Positions 1 through 11,500 of a DNA stretch of 64,000 bases are shown piece after piece; within the stretch, counting starts at the first letter, position 1; every line of letters begins with the position of its first letter. The notes beneath the pieces were generated by a model. The model was not told where the DNA came from and made no database searches. It saw nothing but the letters and a program-made list of their open reading frames with translations. The position numbers and the translations under genes were made by a program. The stretch is from Tubulanus polymorphus (lineage: Eukaryota; Nemertea; Palaeonemertea; Tubulaniformes; Tubulanidae), in assembly GCF_964204645.1 (NCBI RefSeq), contig NC_134027.1, positions 10,900,485 to 10,964,484 on the forward strand, written 5' to 3'.

Positions 1-299
1 CTGGGAAGGGGCAAGGAAGGAGTGAGAACGACGAAAAATACGACTCAAACTGACTCGAAAAAAAGGCTAAGTTTGTTTAGAAAGAGCGAGATTTTACAAC
101 TTAGGCCTTGTGCCGATCACAGGGGCCTGGTGCAAATAATGTGACCACACTACCATAATGGCAAAATATGGTAACAAGGACTAAACCACGGCGCATGATC
201 TAAGAAAGTAAAATGTTGAGTACCAATCCAATGCGAGACTGCGATGTTGGTTGGCCTTCTCCACAGGCACAAAGTCATTTTTGATAGTAGTAGTCCTCC

Positions 300-1147
300 T
301 AGTTAGTTACCTAATCGTTGGTGGTAAGCTTTTTATAATCGGATGGGCTTATACCAACGTTAGGGATGACAAGGACCAAAACACGGTTGAAAAAAGTAAC
401 ACTTCAAAAATATACTTTCTATTCACTTCAGTCCACAATTAATAGCTTAATTCACAAACTAACACAGGTACCTTTCGAAATAATCCAATTTTATGTATGT
501 TTCGAGTGATTAATCAACATTATTTTGAGAAATTAATTAATTTCTCCACAAATTTCGCCATTGGCCGCCATTTCTCTGTATTGCACATGTGGCATGATAA
601 GACAAGGGGACCTACAAGGATTTATATAAAACTTCCAAGACGAAACGACAATTTTTATTTTTGATGGTTTTCCAACTTTTATATCAAATCTTCATGTTTT
701 CCATAACAAATAATGAAATAATAAATTTCTGGTAAAAGAAAAATGTGAATAAGTGTTGATTTCTTAATTTTTTTTAATTTCGTCGTTTCGCTTTGTTAGT
801 TTGTGCTGTTGTCCTGGCCTCAGTCCACAGGTGCCAGCACCTCCAGTAATTTTCAAAATGGCAGCTGTTGACTGGACGGAAATTTACTCTCACTTTACGG
901 CCGATTTGCACATGGATTAAGATCGTCAGGTGAGGTGTTATAGGTATCAGACAAACTACGAATCTGTTGTGCGTCGATTACAACAAAAATGAGACAGATA
1001 TCTTAAGAGACAATGAAATGCCAGGCAAATTACTCGTCAGTCAAATTGGCTGACGAAGATTTCATACAAAAATGACCTTCCCATTCCTGACTGTGGTTTG
1101 TGAAAATATCCGATCGTGAAACTAAACCACAGACAGGTTACTGACTA
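300..1147. mobile_element. Non-autonomous DNA transposon, copy 1 (9-bp TSD)
   Basis: An 848-bp element with 12-bp imperfect terminal inverted repeats, TAGTTAGTTACC on the left and GGTTACTGACTA on the right. It is flanked by a perfect 9-bp direct repeat, TAGTCCTCC, at 291-299 and 1148-1156. A nearly identical copy lies at 40795-41641 with a different 9-bp duplication. It has no long reading frame. Near the right end are two hairpins, one formed by CTGACTGTGGTTT with AAACCACAGACAG and one by CTCGTCAG with CTGACGAAG. A 9-bp duplication is typical of Mutator-like elements, but the TIRs are short, so the superfamily is inferred. Confidence 0.88.
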
Positions 1148-1305
1148 TAGTCCTCCATACCCAGATACCTGATAGGATAGGTCATAGAGGACCAGCAGAA
1201 TGGACAGGTAGTTGAACTTCAACAAATCGATTTTTCAATCTACTTTACACTCTATAGAAGGATCGCTGAAAAGTTGTTGAAAAAAATTTATGAGACGAAT
1301 ACAAC

Positions 1306-1467
1306 GGTCATCCTTATTACCAAGATGACGTATTTTACCGAGATCAACCGAGATGAAATGAAATATAACATATTTATTTATTCCTTATCGATTTTAACAA
1401 TTGAAATCATCTCGGTTCATCTCGTTTCATCTCGGTAAAATACGTCATCTCGGTAATAAGGATGACC
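1306..1467. mobile_element. MITE / foldback element
   Basis: A 162-bp element whose ends are an almost perfect inverted repeat of about 39 bp. The left end starts GGTCATCCTTATTACC and the right end finishes GGTAATAAGGATGACC. The arms also share ATTTTACCGAGAT and its complement, and an ATCTCGGT motif repeats inside. It is non-coding. I could not fix a target-site duplication. Confidence 0.75.
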
Positions 1468-4433
1468 CCAATACAATACAATACAACACAATTAGAACTC
1501 GCTTGAACTCAAAAATTTCTACAATAAAAACATTAAAGCAAAAATCAATAAAGCACAGACAGGTGAAAGTTACATAAGAATCATAGGCGTCCCCAGATTT
1601 TTTTTGGGGGTTGTTTTTTTTTTAAACTTTTGAAAATTTCGTGCAAGCAGGCTCGTTGTGCTGCAATCTGAGACCGATAGGTGGACTGGTCCCCGTTTAC
1701 TTTGCATGTATCGATCTCATTTTGCTAATTTAGCAAATGCAGACCATGTGTCGATGTTCGTCGACGTTTAAAAATTGAAAAAAGGGGGTTCGTTCGAACT
1801 ACCGAACCAATGGCCTAATGAACTAATTTTGATCGAGTTCGTCTGATATCACAGCGGGGCCATCTGAAGGGATAGCTGGTGTGCCGATACCCCATTCAAT
1901 ATAGGGCAGGCCTTGTATGAATCGTAGGAAAAAAATCAATTATTATTCATTCCTGCCATATCCACTGTCAACATCAGTTGAAACGATGCGAAAAAGAAAT
2001 TTTTTCGGTTTCTCTCTGATAATGTATAAACCATTCCAAAGAATACTCTCGGTTAGGGGAACTGTTTATGTATTTTTGGTACTTTTGTTCTTCAACTTAT
2101 AAGATCAATCAATCCCAAAACTTCAAGGCTCGTGGGCCTCTTGTTGAAGAATCGCCCCTTCATTCTTCAGAAATTACGTAATTCTCATGCCGTATTTTCG
2201 AAGAGACTTGACTTGACAGAACAACTAAGCGCAGTCTTTGTTACGTGCTTGCAGTCGCGACAGCTTTGAATAATTGATGGCGTCAGCTGTTGTTTGTTTG
2301 GTTACAATTGAGAAATGATTGCACTACGTTCTATAGGCTGTGTGTGATGTTGCGGTCGTGGCCACATGCTGTACAGGGCTGTGCATGAAGAACATATTAT
2401 GCCCGTACCGGGAGGGGGATTTTGATCATCAGTACAAAAACGTACATGGGGAGGGGTGGATTGTCTCGATATTATATTTGCACATGTACCTCCCCTATAC
2501 ACATCTGCAGCCCATAAATTGGCCCGATCAAATTCAAGATGGCTGGCCATTTTTGGTTCACCGAAATTAGCAACAATACGCGAATTTGGGAAAATCTGAC
2601 CCACAGCAATACGATCATAGATTGCTGTCGGTGTCCACAGCATCCCGCTGCAATTTTTCTGAAAACTTCAAAATTTTAGAATTTCAAATTTCGGCTAAGC
2701 AAATTACCAATTAATTGTACAAATCACCATCACTAGATTTTTTGCATTGATCGTCATTGAGACAAAGAGAACACTAATCTAGACTATAATCAACCACAAT
2801 CGTATTATTTTCATGATGACTTCGACAGATAAACTTTATTATTCAACCATCTGCTATGCCTACAATGAATAGACTGTAAGCACTGCGTGTGTCTTCTATA
2901 GCTGAACATTATAGCTACATAATATAAGATGAATATTATCTACAACTTATGTACAACAAATATTATCTACATCTATATATAATGTATATATTATCTACCA
3001 CTTTGTTTCAATTCGTTTTTATCTTTGACTGTGCAACTGAGCATGTATTCGTACAAATCATTCATTAAAGCATTATCCATTCTCCTAACTCTACGTAGCT
3101 GAATTTTGAAAGAGGGCCTCGTTAAAATTTATATGAGTTTTTTCGTGAAAATCTGATCACAAAAATATTGCCTTTGAAAAGCCAATCAGAAAGCAATGAC
3201 TCCTCTATGATTGGCTTAGCCGCAGAGATCAGCAGGTGTTCATGTGAACCTGGGGTATCGTCTACCGTTTTACTTCCGGATTTTATTTTAAGATCTGAAA
3301 TTGTATTTCAAGATCGATTTCTGTGAAAGCTTTAGTTAATTTGGTTTTTGGGAGGAATATTTTTATTAGCACTACAGAAAATATCATTGACAATTGTGCA
3401 AACTCTGGGAAAAAAATAGCTTTTTCTCAAATCGGATAGATGACCTTGATATGCTAATTAGCTATGCGCTAAAACTGCAAATTCAATCAAATTTTATTCT
3501 GCAAAAGAATATCAAGTCCAATTTTACTTATTGAACAAATAAAAACATCAAATCCAATTCAATGTTGTTTTATTGAGCAACTTTCTGAAAATTGAATCCT
3601 ATTCCGCATAAGAATCAATAAGACCAAGGGAAACGATTTATCTGAGGTATTTGTTCCTGTCAGCTCCAGTTGCTGTCTGTGCTACTTTTGTATTCTACGG
3701 TTGTATTGTGTAAATTATTAGGTATTGACTCTTGAGCTGGGAGTGTATTTTCACAAATTTAACCCACGGAATGCATCATCATTTGCCATTTTTGAAAAGC
3801 TGACAGGCTGGCCATAGTGCCCCTTGGGGCTCTTGTTTCTCTTTATTTCTTTCATGGGTGCTTGCTGTTGCAGCCTTTTGGCTTTTGCTTAGCCCTCATA
3901 AGATAGCGTTCTCAATTTTACTTTTGTTTTATCGGTAAATATTATTTTCAAACCATGCTTTCTTACAAAATAAATTGAAATTGAATAGCTATAAATAGAA
4001 CTGCTATCACCTCTTGTGACAAATGACTGAGCGACAGATCATGATCAAAACAGACAATATTATAACAATAGTATTTAGACGGGAATAAACCCAAGGCAGT
4101 TCACTTAGAAGACAAACTGGCAGCATTAGTTTTATTACCAGCAGCAAATGTGGCAGGTGCTGTCATTAAATTGAAGGCCTGTTGCAGAATTATAGCTCAT
4201 GACGAAGTTCTGTGGTTGTGTTAAGTTTCTGGATTAACACATTTCCAAATATTTTCGTACCTATACGCATATTTTGCAACCACAATCAATTGCGAGATTT
4301 TGGCTCATGCCAAGTTCTATGATTGTGTCACGTTCATTGGCCGCTGTATTTGTTCTTCAGGGGTGAAGGAATATTCACATTGCGAAGCATTTCACTAAAG
4401 GGTGGTGTCCCTAAATGTATTCCGTTTTAACCC
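1468..4433. other. Gene-free stretch with decayed repeats
   Basis: I see no supportable exon here. The stretch is AT-rich with frequent stops on both strands. About 2430-2600 and 4170-4350 resemble parts of the long repeat at 7034-8293: the first has the ACACATCT...CAGCCCA...AAGATGGC series, the second the CACAATCAATTG...TCATG...TTCTATGATTGTG series. An upstream exon of the NRF1-like gene could lie here unseen. Confidence 0.5.
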
Positions 4434-4925
4434 ATTAGCACTCAGGAATTTCACTATGTAGTGTCAATTACTCCTCAGAAAATTCAAGGGAAAATCCAAG
4501 TTTGTCACAATACCGAATACCTCATTTGCTGTTTATTTTTCATGCACTACAAGTTCGTGTTATTTTGTAGTAAATAGTCGAGGCTTTCATAATGATATAA
4601 GATGTGATGAGATGGGCCACCAAAATCATGTCCTTTTGGCCCCCCGAAATTCTCCTGAACTTTGGACTTGGATTTGAAGTGAGAGCTCAGGTTTGTCATG
4701 TTCTTACACCGAATACTCAAGAATTTCACAAATAGGAAGATGTTGATTTTTGTATGGTATTTCAAGGACTAGGGTGTCTAGTTTATCATAAGCTGTCGGG
4801 TTCGAATCCCACTATAACCGTCTTAGTGCAGCATACGAAAAAAGGTTTTGAGGAGTAATAGGCATGAGGGATACGCGTGGCTCGAGTGCTATGAATGAAG
4901 CACAGAGCCTTCATGAATAAGGTCT
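4434..4925 (+). repeat. Dispersed repeat A, copy 1 (tRNA-like B box)
   Basis: About 490 bp, present again in inverted orientation at 10770-11213. The ends carry short inverted repeats (left ATTAGCACTC, right GAGTGCTAT). Inside, near 4798, is GGTTCGAATCC, a perfect match to the RNA polymerase III B-box consensus. It could be a MITE that contains tRNA-like sequence or a SINE-MITE composite. It ends about 400 bp before the first visible exon of the NRF1-like gene. Confidence 0.75.
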
Positions 4926-5330
4926 ACGTTTTGCATATTAACCCATTAGACCATGGAACATCCGTCGTCGTTCGACTTTTATCTCGACTTTTGTTCGATT
5001 TTTTTTAGTCCGCTGGTACTATACCGCCCGCCACCTATATGCCTTGACCTTTGAGGGGTCAAATGTCAAACTCTTGATTGACCAAATTTATACAGCAATA
5101 GAAAGCCTGTATAATTATCTTCAAAATAACCAATGGTTGTAATGCATCATTTTCAGTAGTTTTCACACTGCATCTCAACCTTTTTTTGTATGCAAATTCA
5201 TATATGATTGGCTAATTAAGCGTTTGTTATTCGGGAGCATATTTATGAAGTTACAGCATCAAATGTGTTGATAATGATGATAAACAATATCGACAGTATA
5301 AATAATTGATTTTTTTCTGCCTTCATCTAG

Positions 5331-5593
5331 GATACAATATGATGCCCGATAAGATGGAGTTGCCGAAATACGACGCCGGTTTGACGACGCCGACGTTACC
5401 GTCGCTGACCATCGATCACATGGATTTCACCGATCTGTGCGCGTTCATCCCGCAAATGATGCAGTCCGTAACGAAGTCGGACGAACGTCGAACCGAGAAA
5501 CCGTCATCCGATTCGACCGTGCCGGAATGGTGGCCCGAGGACGTACCGTTCGGTATTTACGCATCGGATCCCAGGGACAAAGACCATCGGAAG
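5331..5593 (+). CDS. NRF1-like gene, first visible exon
   Basis: The acceptor is TTCATCTAG before 5331 and the donor is AAG|GTAAAT. It enters with two bases of a split codon and leaves in phase 0. It encodes LTIDHMDFTDLCAFIPQMM and WWPEDVPF. Translation could start at Met 5339, but the mid-codon entry suggests at least one more upstream exon. Confidence 0.8.
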
Positions 5594-8500
5594 GTAAATA
5601 TTATCGATCTGCCCTTAGTAGGCACTACTGGTGTTTCTATCGGTGCTTCGTGGTTCGAGAAGAGAATCTGCTGGGAAAGCTCGCGAATTTCAAAATGATA
5701 TTTCCCGGTTTGGAAATGGTGCCTGTGAAGCATTTCCTGCACCATTATGCTGATAATAGCCATTGCCCCTATGTCATATAGCGTCAAAAATACATCCTGC
5801 ACCATTATGCCGATAATAGCCATTGGCCCTATGTCATATAGCGCAAAAAATACATCCTGCACCATTATGCCGATAATAGCCATTGGCCCTATGTCATATA
5901 GCGCAAAAAATACATCCTGCACCATTATGCCAATAATAGCCATTGGCCCTATGTCATATAGCGCAAAAGATACATCACGAGGAGTTAGTATTTTTCTATG
6001 TAGGCATGCAAATACATTAGGCCTATATGATGAAAGCCCACTGGGGGTATACAGATTGTTGAATTTTAAAACCAAGAATTTATTCAATCAAAAATGGAAA
6101 TGACCGAAACTTGTCGTTTTAATTTTTGATTGATGTATTGATAATTCTTGCTTTTAAAACTTTTAAATCTGTGCATTGTGGGTTGATTTACTGCCACGTT
6201 TCAGCGTGGTTATTTTACAAATACATTATAGGTTGGAAAACCTGTGACCACCATAGGCTGTCGATAAGACTGCACATAAAGGATTTACGTAAAGGGTGAC
6301 AATGATTGATAGAGACCCCCTGTTGACTAGTACATGGACACATGTAACTATGAACAGCCAACTACACTTATTGTCATTGCATAAGGATCCCAATAAATTT
6401 TTTTGGTTAACCTTATACACATCCTGGTATACAATGGGTTTTCTTTTAACAGCTATATGACTATATCATAAATTTTTTCCAAATTAACGCAATACAATAT
6501 GCACTTAGTGACAGTTATAAAGTAGCACCTGCTACTTTCACATTTGGTGTGTACGAGACTATTGATGAACAAACATGCCTTTAGGCAATCAGAATTTATT
6601 ATTTGTTTTCTTCAATACATGTAGTACCGGTAGGCCTACTGAAATAGTCAAATAAGCCCAGGCATGGGGAGGGTTTAAAGGGGTTACTGACAAACTGCCC
6701 AAGTTCTGAAAAAAGGTACAGCGTTATGCTGATGAACTAATTGAAATTGAATACGGCTCCCACATGACTGTGAAAACTTGAAAAACTTGTGACTCTTCGT
6801 GAAACAAAATTCGCAGTTGTGAAAAACTTGCCTAAAGTCTGTGAAATCTGTGTATCTTGATTGAATTTGAGAGTAGATTGAGAATATGTAGGTCGTTTTT
6901 TTTTGCAATGATCATAGTTTCTGATGCAAAGAATTAACCCAATGTTCTATATGTACGAGGTTCAGATAATTGCTCGTAGGTACGATCAACTTTCTTAACT
7001 GGCGGTATTGTAAACATTCCGATAAACGAACTTTTTAGCCCACTTGGGACTTTAGTCCCAGCGGGCTATTGCGTTCACTTTTCGTCCGTCGTCCGTCCGT
7101 AGACGGAATCCAGTTATTTTGGGAAGTTTTGAAGACGCTTCAAGGTAACGTCTTGATATTTGGGTTACACATGTATCTACCCTAGACACATCTTCAGCCC
7201 AAAAACTGGCCCTGTCAGAATCAAGATGGCCGACTGGCAGCCATTGTTGTTCGCCAAAATCAGCCCTTTTTACACATTTTTGAACTTTTTGAGGGAAATT
7301 TTGAAGACGCTTTGATCAATTACCTTGATCTTTCGGATATATGTGAATCCCCCCCAGGGCCCATCAACATAACAAAAATTGGGTCGGTCGGGCTCAAGAT
7401 GGCCGTCCTATGACCTTTTTAGTGCCCAAAAATGTTAATTTTGGCCCGAATTCTGAGTCCTGTAGCTTCCTACTGGTTTGCCATTTCTCATTACAATTTG
7501 TGATGGGTGTTCTTTGGAAAGGGATGTTTTATACCTGAGACAGGTATTTTTCATCAGCCAATTATGACGCAATTGGCGGCCATCTTGGTGTCACCAGTAC
7601 TCATTTGTAAGTGGGAAAAAGTTTTTCCACATTATATTGATACCTAAGCGTATTTTGCTACCACAATCTATTAGAAAGTTGTAGCTCATAACGTATTCTA
7701 TGATTGTGGTGAGTTTCAAGGTAATTGGATTTCGTATGTGGCCACCAGGGGGCGTTGAATAATACAATATCTTAGCATTTCTTTATTATATTCGTACCTA
7801 TCAATATTTTGTAACCACAATCAATTGGAAAGTTGTAGCTCATGACATCATCTTTGATTGTTGCGAGTTTTAAGGACATAATTTTTTCTATATGGTCACC
7901 AGGGGGCGTTGAATAGTAGAATAACTTAGTATTTCCTTATTATATTGGTACCTAGGCATATTTTGTTACCATGATCAATTGCAAAGTTGTAGTTCATGAC
8001 ATGTTCTATGATTGTGGTGAGTTTCGATGTCATTGGGTTTTGAATATGGTCACCAGGGGGCATTGAATAGTGGAATGACTTAGTATTTCCATATTAAATT
8101 GGTAACGAGGCATATTTTGTTATCACAATCAATTACAAAATCGTAGCTGCTGACATGTTCTATGATTGTGGTGAGTTTTAAGGTCATTGGTTTTTGTAAA
8201 TGGTCACCAGGGGGCATTGAATATTGAAATTGTTAGATTGTTGAGCATTTGAAACCACTTCCCAAGTGGGCATGGTGTCCCTGGACCCCTAGTTATCGCA
8301 TGAAACGTGGTGTTACAGTACAGTTGCGCCATCTATTCTATTTTGGCTGGCGTTAGAGTGTCTTATGCCAACGGTCTGGCCGATCAATAATCAATCATAT
8401 GCTATGCTCAAATCTATTTTTAGCTTGTATTCAAACGCAATTTCAGTACGACAGTAGCCTGTAATTTCACTACAAATGGTCGAATTGAGCATATTAACCT

Positions 8501-11500
8501 AACATATGCTAATTTAGTCATTTATTTTTCTTTATGGTGCGCAAAGTTTCATATTTGTTTAGGAATTGTACCAAAAAAATTTGATTTATTTGAGCATGTT
8601 TTTTTATGCTGTCTTTAATAAAACATGTGAAAATTCAATGCTTTTTGCATCGGAAGAACTTTATCTTGTCAAAATCCAACGATTTGTTTTGATAGTTATG
8701 GGCTTACAAAGACGAAACCCCTCAAAATCTTAGTTATATGTTATTTTGTGTTGGCCTGGTTTGGACTCCTCCAGCTGGTGCCCGTTGAGCATAACTAAAC
8801 AAAATGATGGCACAATTGAATATGTTGATATATTCATCATTGCTAGCGCGATTACTGATACTCAAGGCGTATTGGACAAGGTCCGAGCCAAATTTTGGCA
8901 TGAGACAAATGATTTCGTTTGGATTGCAACTGGTACCGGAATGACCCACTACACTTTGAGCATTGTTCCGTATCGAGTGAGTGGTTTATATGTGAACGCG
9001 CTCTCTAATTAGCCTGATTTCCTCGAGCCTGATCCATACCAATTTGGCCCAGGCTGAATCGTCTCCGTGTGATCGCGGCTGTAGTTTCTCTTAGTTTTAG
9101 TTGTTTTATGTCATTCTCAGAAAGTCGTTAGTATATGTTAAAAATAAAAAGGCCCCAGTATAGATCCCTGCAGAATTCCGTAATCAATGTCCTTCTTCGG
9201 AATAAGAAGTGGAATCCGGGAATCTTCTGGAAACCACCGAATCTATAGATATAGTTTAAAGAATACGTATAAAGAATTATGTCAATTTATACGTAATTTG
9301 TGCAAAAAAGTAATTTATAAATTGTATATTATTTGTTATGAATTGCTATAATTTTCAGAAAATAAATATATAATAATTTATAGAGACAGACCGAAAATTA
9401 CCGATTCGGGTCTCAACGCAAGCTAACTGCTGAGCTCAGGCCGATTGGATTTGAGCGTATTCAACTGTTGAAACTAATGTGGGAACGATGTTTTTATTTC
9501 AGAGCCCGTGGGTCGATGTCTTACGCAACGTCGTTCGAAGTTGTTACCGATTCTACGGGAATGAGCATCTACTGATGTCAAGTGCTGCTGCCTCCAATTG
9601 CCACGCGCCGACTAGTATGCACATGTACAATAACAAAGATGGCTCCGTGTCGATACTGAGTGGCAGTACGTTAGTAACGGTTTGCAATACGGCGCCGAAG
9701 GTCAGTCTTGAATTGAAGAGGAAAGAAAACAAGAAAACTAACTTAAAAGTTTATTGACGCTTCGAAAAACAACGCGCATATTGGTTTGATACTGTCGACA
9801 AAAGATGTTATTAATGATATACACATATCGACGAAGTTATTTTAGATTTGAATATATCGATAATTGAATTGACCGGCAACCAGTCTAGCCCCGATATATA
9901 TCGATGACGTAGCGCCCATTATCAAAATCTATCAAAAATGGAATAAAAGTTATGAAATTTATTTAGTTACAAAAAAAATGCCAAAATTCACAATTGTAAT
10001 TGTTATTTGAAACGCCAATATTGATGTATATAACGCATACTAGGTATCAACGTATATAAATGTGTTTCTTGGGTATTGTATTTTGCGCAGGTGAATTTGA
10101 CAGCTTCAAACATTAAAAGTGAACGAAAATCGAAACGGCTTCTAGAAAAAGGTAATAAATACCTCAGTCCGAATAGCTTTAAGAGGGGAGTTCAAGGATC
10201 TAAATGTGACCCCAATTCTGAAAAACACAAGGAATTGATACGGGAAAAACGCAAGTCCTGAAAAGTTATGGAAATTCGTTATTGTTTGCAAACGCTCGGA
10301 AAAGTTATGCATGAATTAATCAATGAATTAAAAATACGTTCTCCCTGGGTTAAGAAATACAATATATGTTCTCCATACGATCAAATTCCTAAATTGGACA
10401 AGTTCCTAGTCGGACAAGTTATCGCAGTCCAAGAAAAAAGATCCAATTCGAGTCGAGTTTACAGGGTCCCAACAACTCCTTGATTCCGGAGAAAACTCCT
10501 TCAATTTTGAGAAATTGGCTATTAAAAATCCGGGATTTTTTTTTAAACAAAATAAGCCAGTTACCAAATCAGAAACCAACTAAGTAGTGTATAGGATAAA
10601 AAGAGGCTTACAAAACTGCTGACAATGGTTTACCTTGATTTTGATAGTACCGATTCAGGAGGAGTCTATTACGGATATAGAAGTGGTGCAGATGTTAAAA
10701 CTACTCGCGCCAGTCGATCAAAAGTCGATTAGAGTTAACCAGCGGATAGTTGAAAAATTGACGTTAACCGATTAGCACTCAAGCCGCCCTTATCCACCTT
10801 GCCTATTACTCCTCAAGCCGCCGAACCCACCCCAACACTTTTTTGATGCTGCACAAAAACGGTTATAGTGGGATTCGAAACCCAATAGCTTAAACTAGAC
10901 ACCCAAGTCCTCAAATACAGAACAAAAATCAACATCCTCCTATTTCAATTTCTCGAGTATTTAAAGTATGAACATGACAGATCTGAGCGCTCGATAAATT
11001 TTGGGGGGCCAAAAGGACACAATTTCGGTGCCCCAACTCATCAAATCATACGAAAGCCTTGACTATTTACTACAAAATAACATGAACTTATAATGCTTGG
11101 AAATAAACAGCAAATGAGCTATTCGGTATCGTGATGAACTTTGATTTTCCTTTGAATTTTCTGAGGAGTAATTGACACTACATAGCGAAATTCCTGGATG
11201 CTAATGAGTTCATTAAAAGCTCATTATTACTGCGGTATTTATCCATCAGTTATCTTTAACCAACTTTTGAGCAACGAGCCCCTTATGTCAAGGAATTAGT
11301 GATCTGTCGCGACCCTGCGGTAATTTCGTTCTCGTTCTTTACGTTACAGAATTCGTCGATGAACCGGTCATGCAACAGTTATATATCTGTTACTTTTGCG
11401 ACAGCGATTACGCGAATCGCGAAACGCTGATGCAGCATCAGCAGTTGTGTAGCAAACGACCGACGGAGCTTCAGCGTATTATGGTATCGCCGCGGAAGCC

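Larger units (their letters stand above)
5594..9502 (+). other. Intron 1 of the NRF1-like gene
   Basis: A 3.9-kb intron holding the 60-bp minisatellite (5731-5973), a 1.26-kb interspersed repeat (7034-8293) and a decayed MITE-like repeat (8746-9075). Elsewhere I see only AT-rich sequence. Reading frames on both strands across the minisatellite exist because its unit is a multiple of three. Confidence 0.7.

Noticed and set aside
2302-2643. 113-codon minus-strand frame
   Set aside because: It overlaps a fragment of interspersed repeat C (compare 7140-7260) and has no protein features.
1-5330. Search for the NRF1 basic DNA-binding domain exons upstream
   Set aside because: No stretch resembling the RVGQQA-type core was seen. 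The exons may lie before the window, or the domain may be absent.
5557-6103. Open frames on both strands with 20-residue repeats
   Set aside because: They arise from the 60-bp minisatellite, whose unit is a multiple of three and lacks stops.
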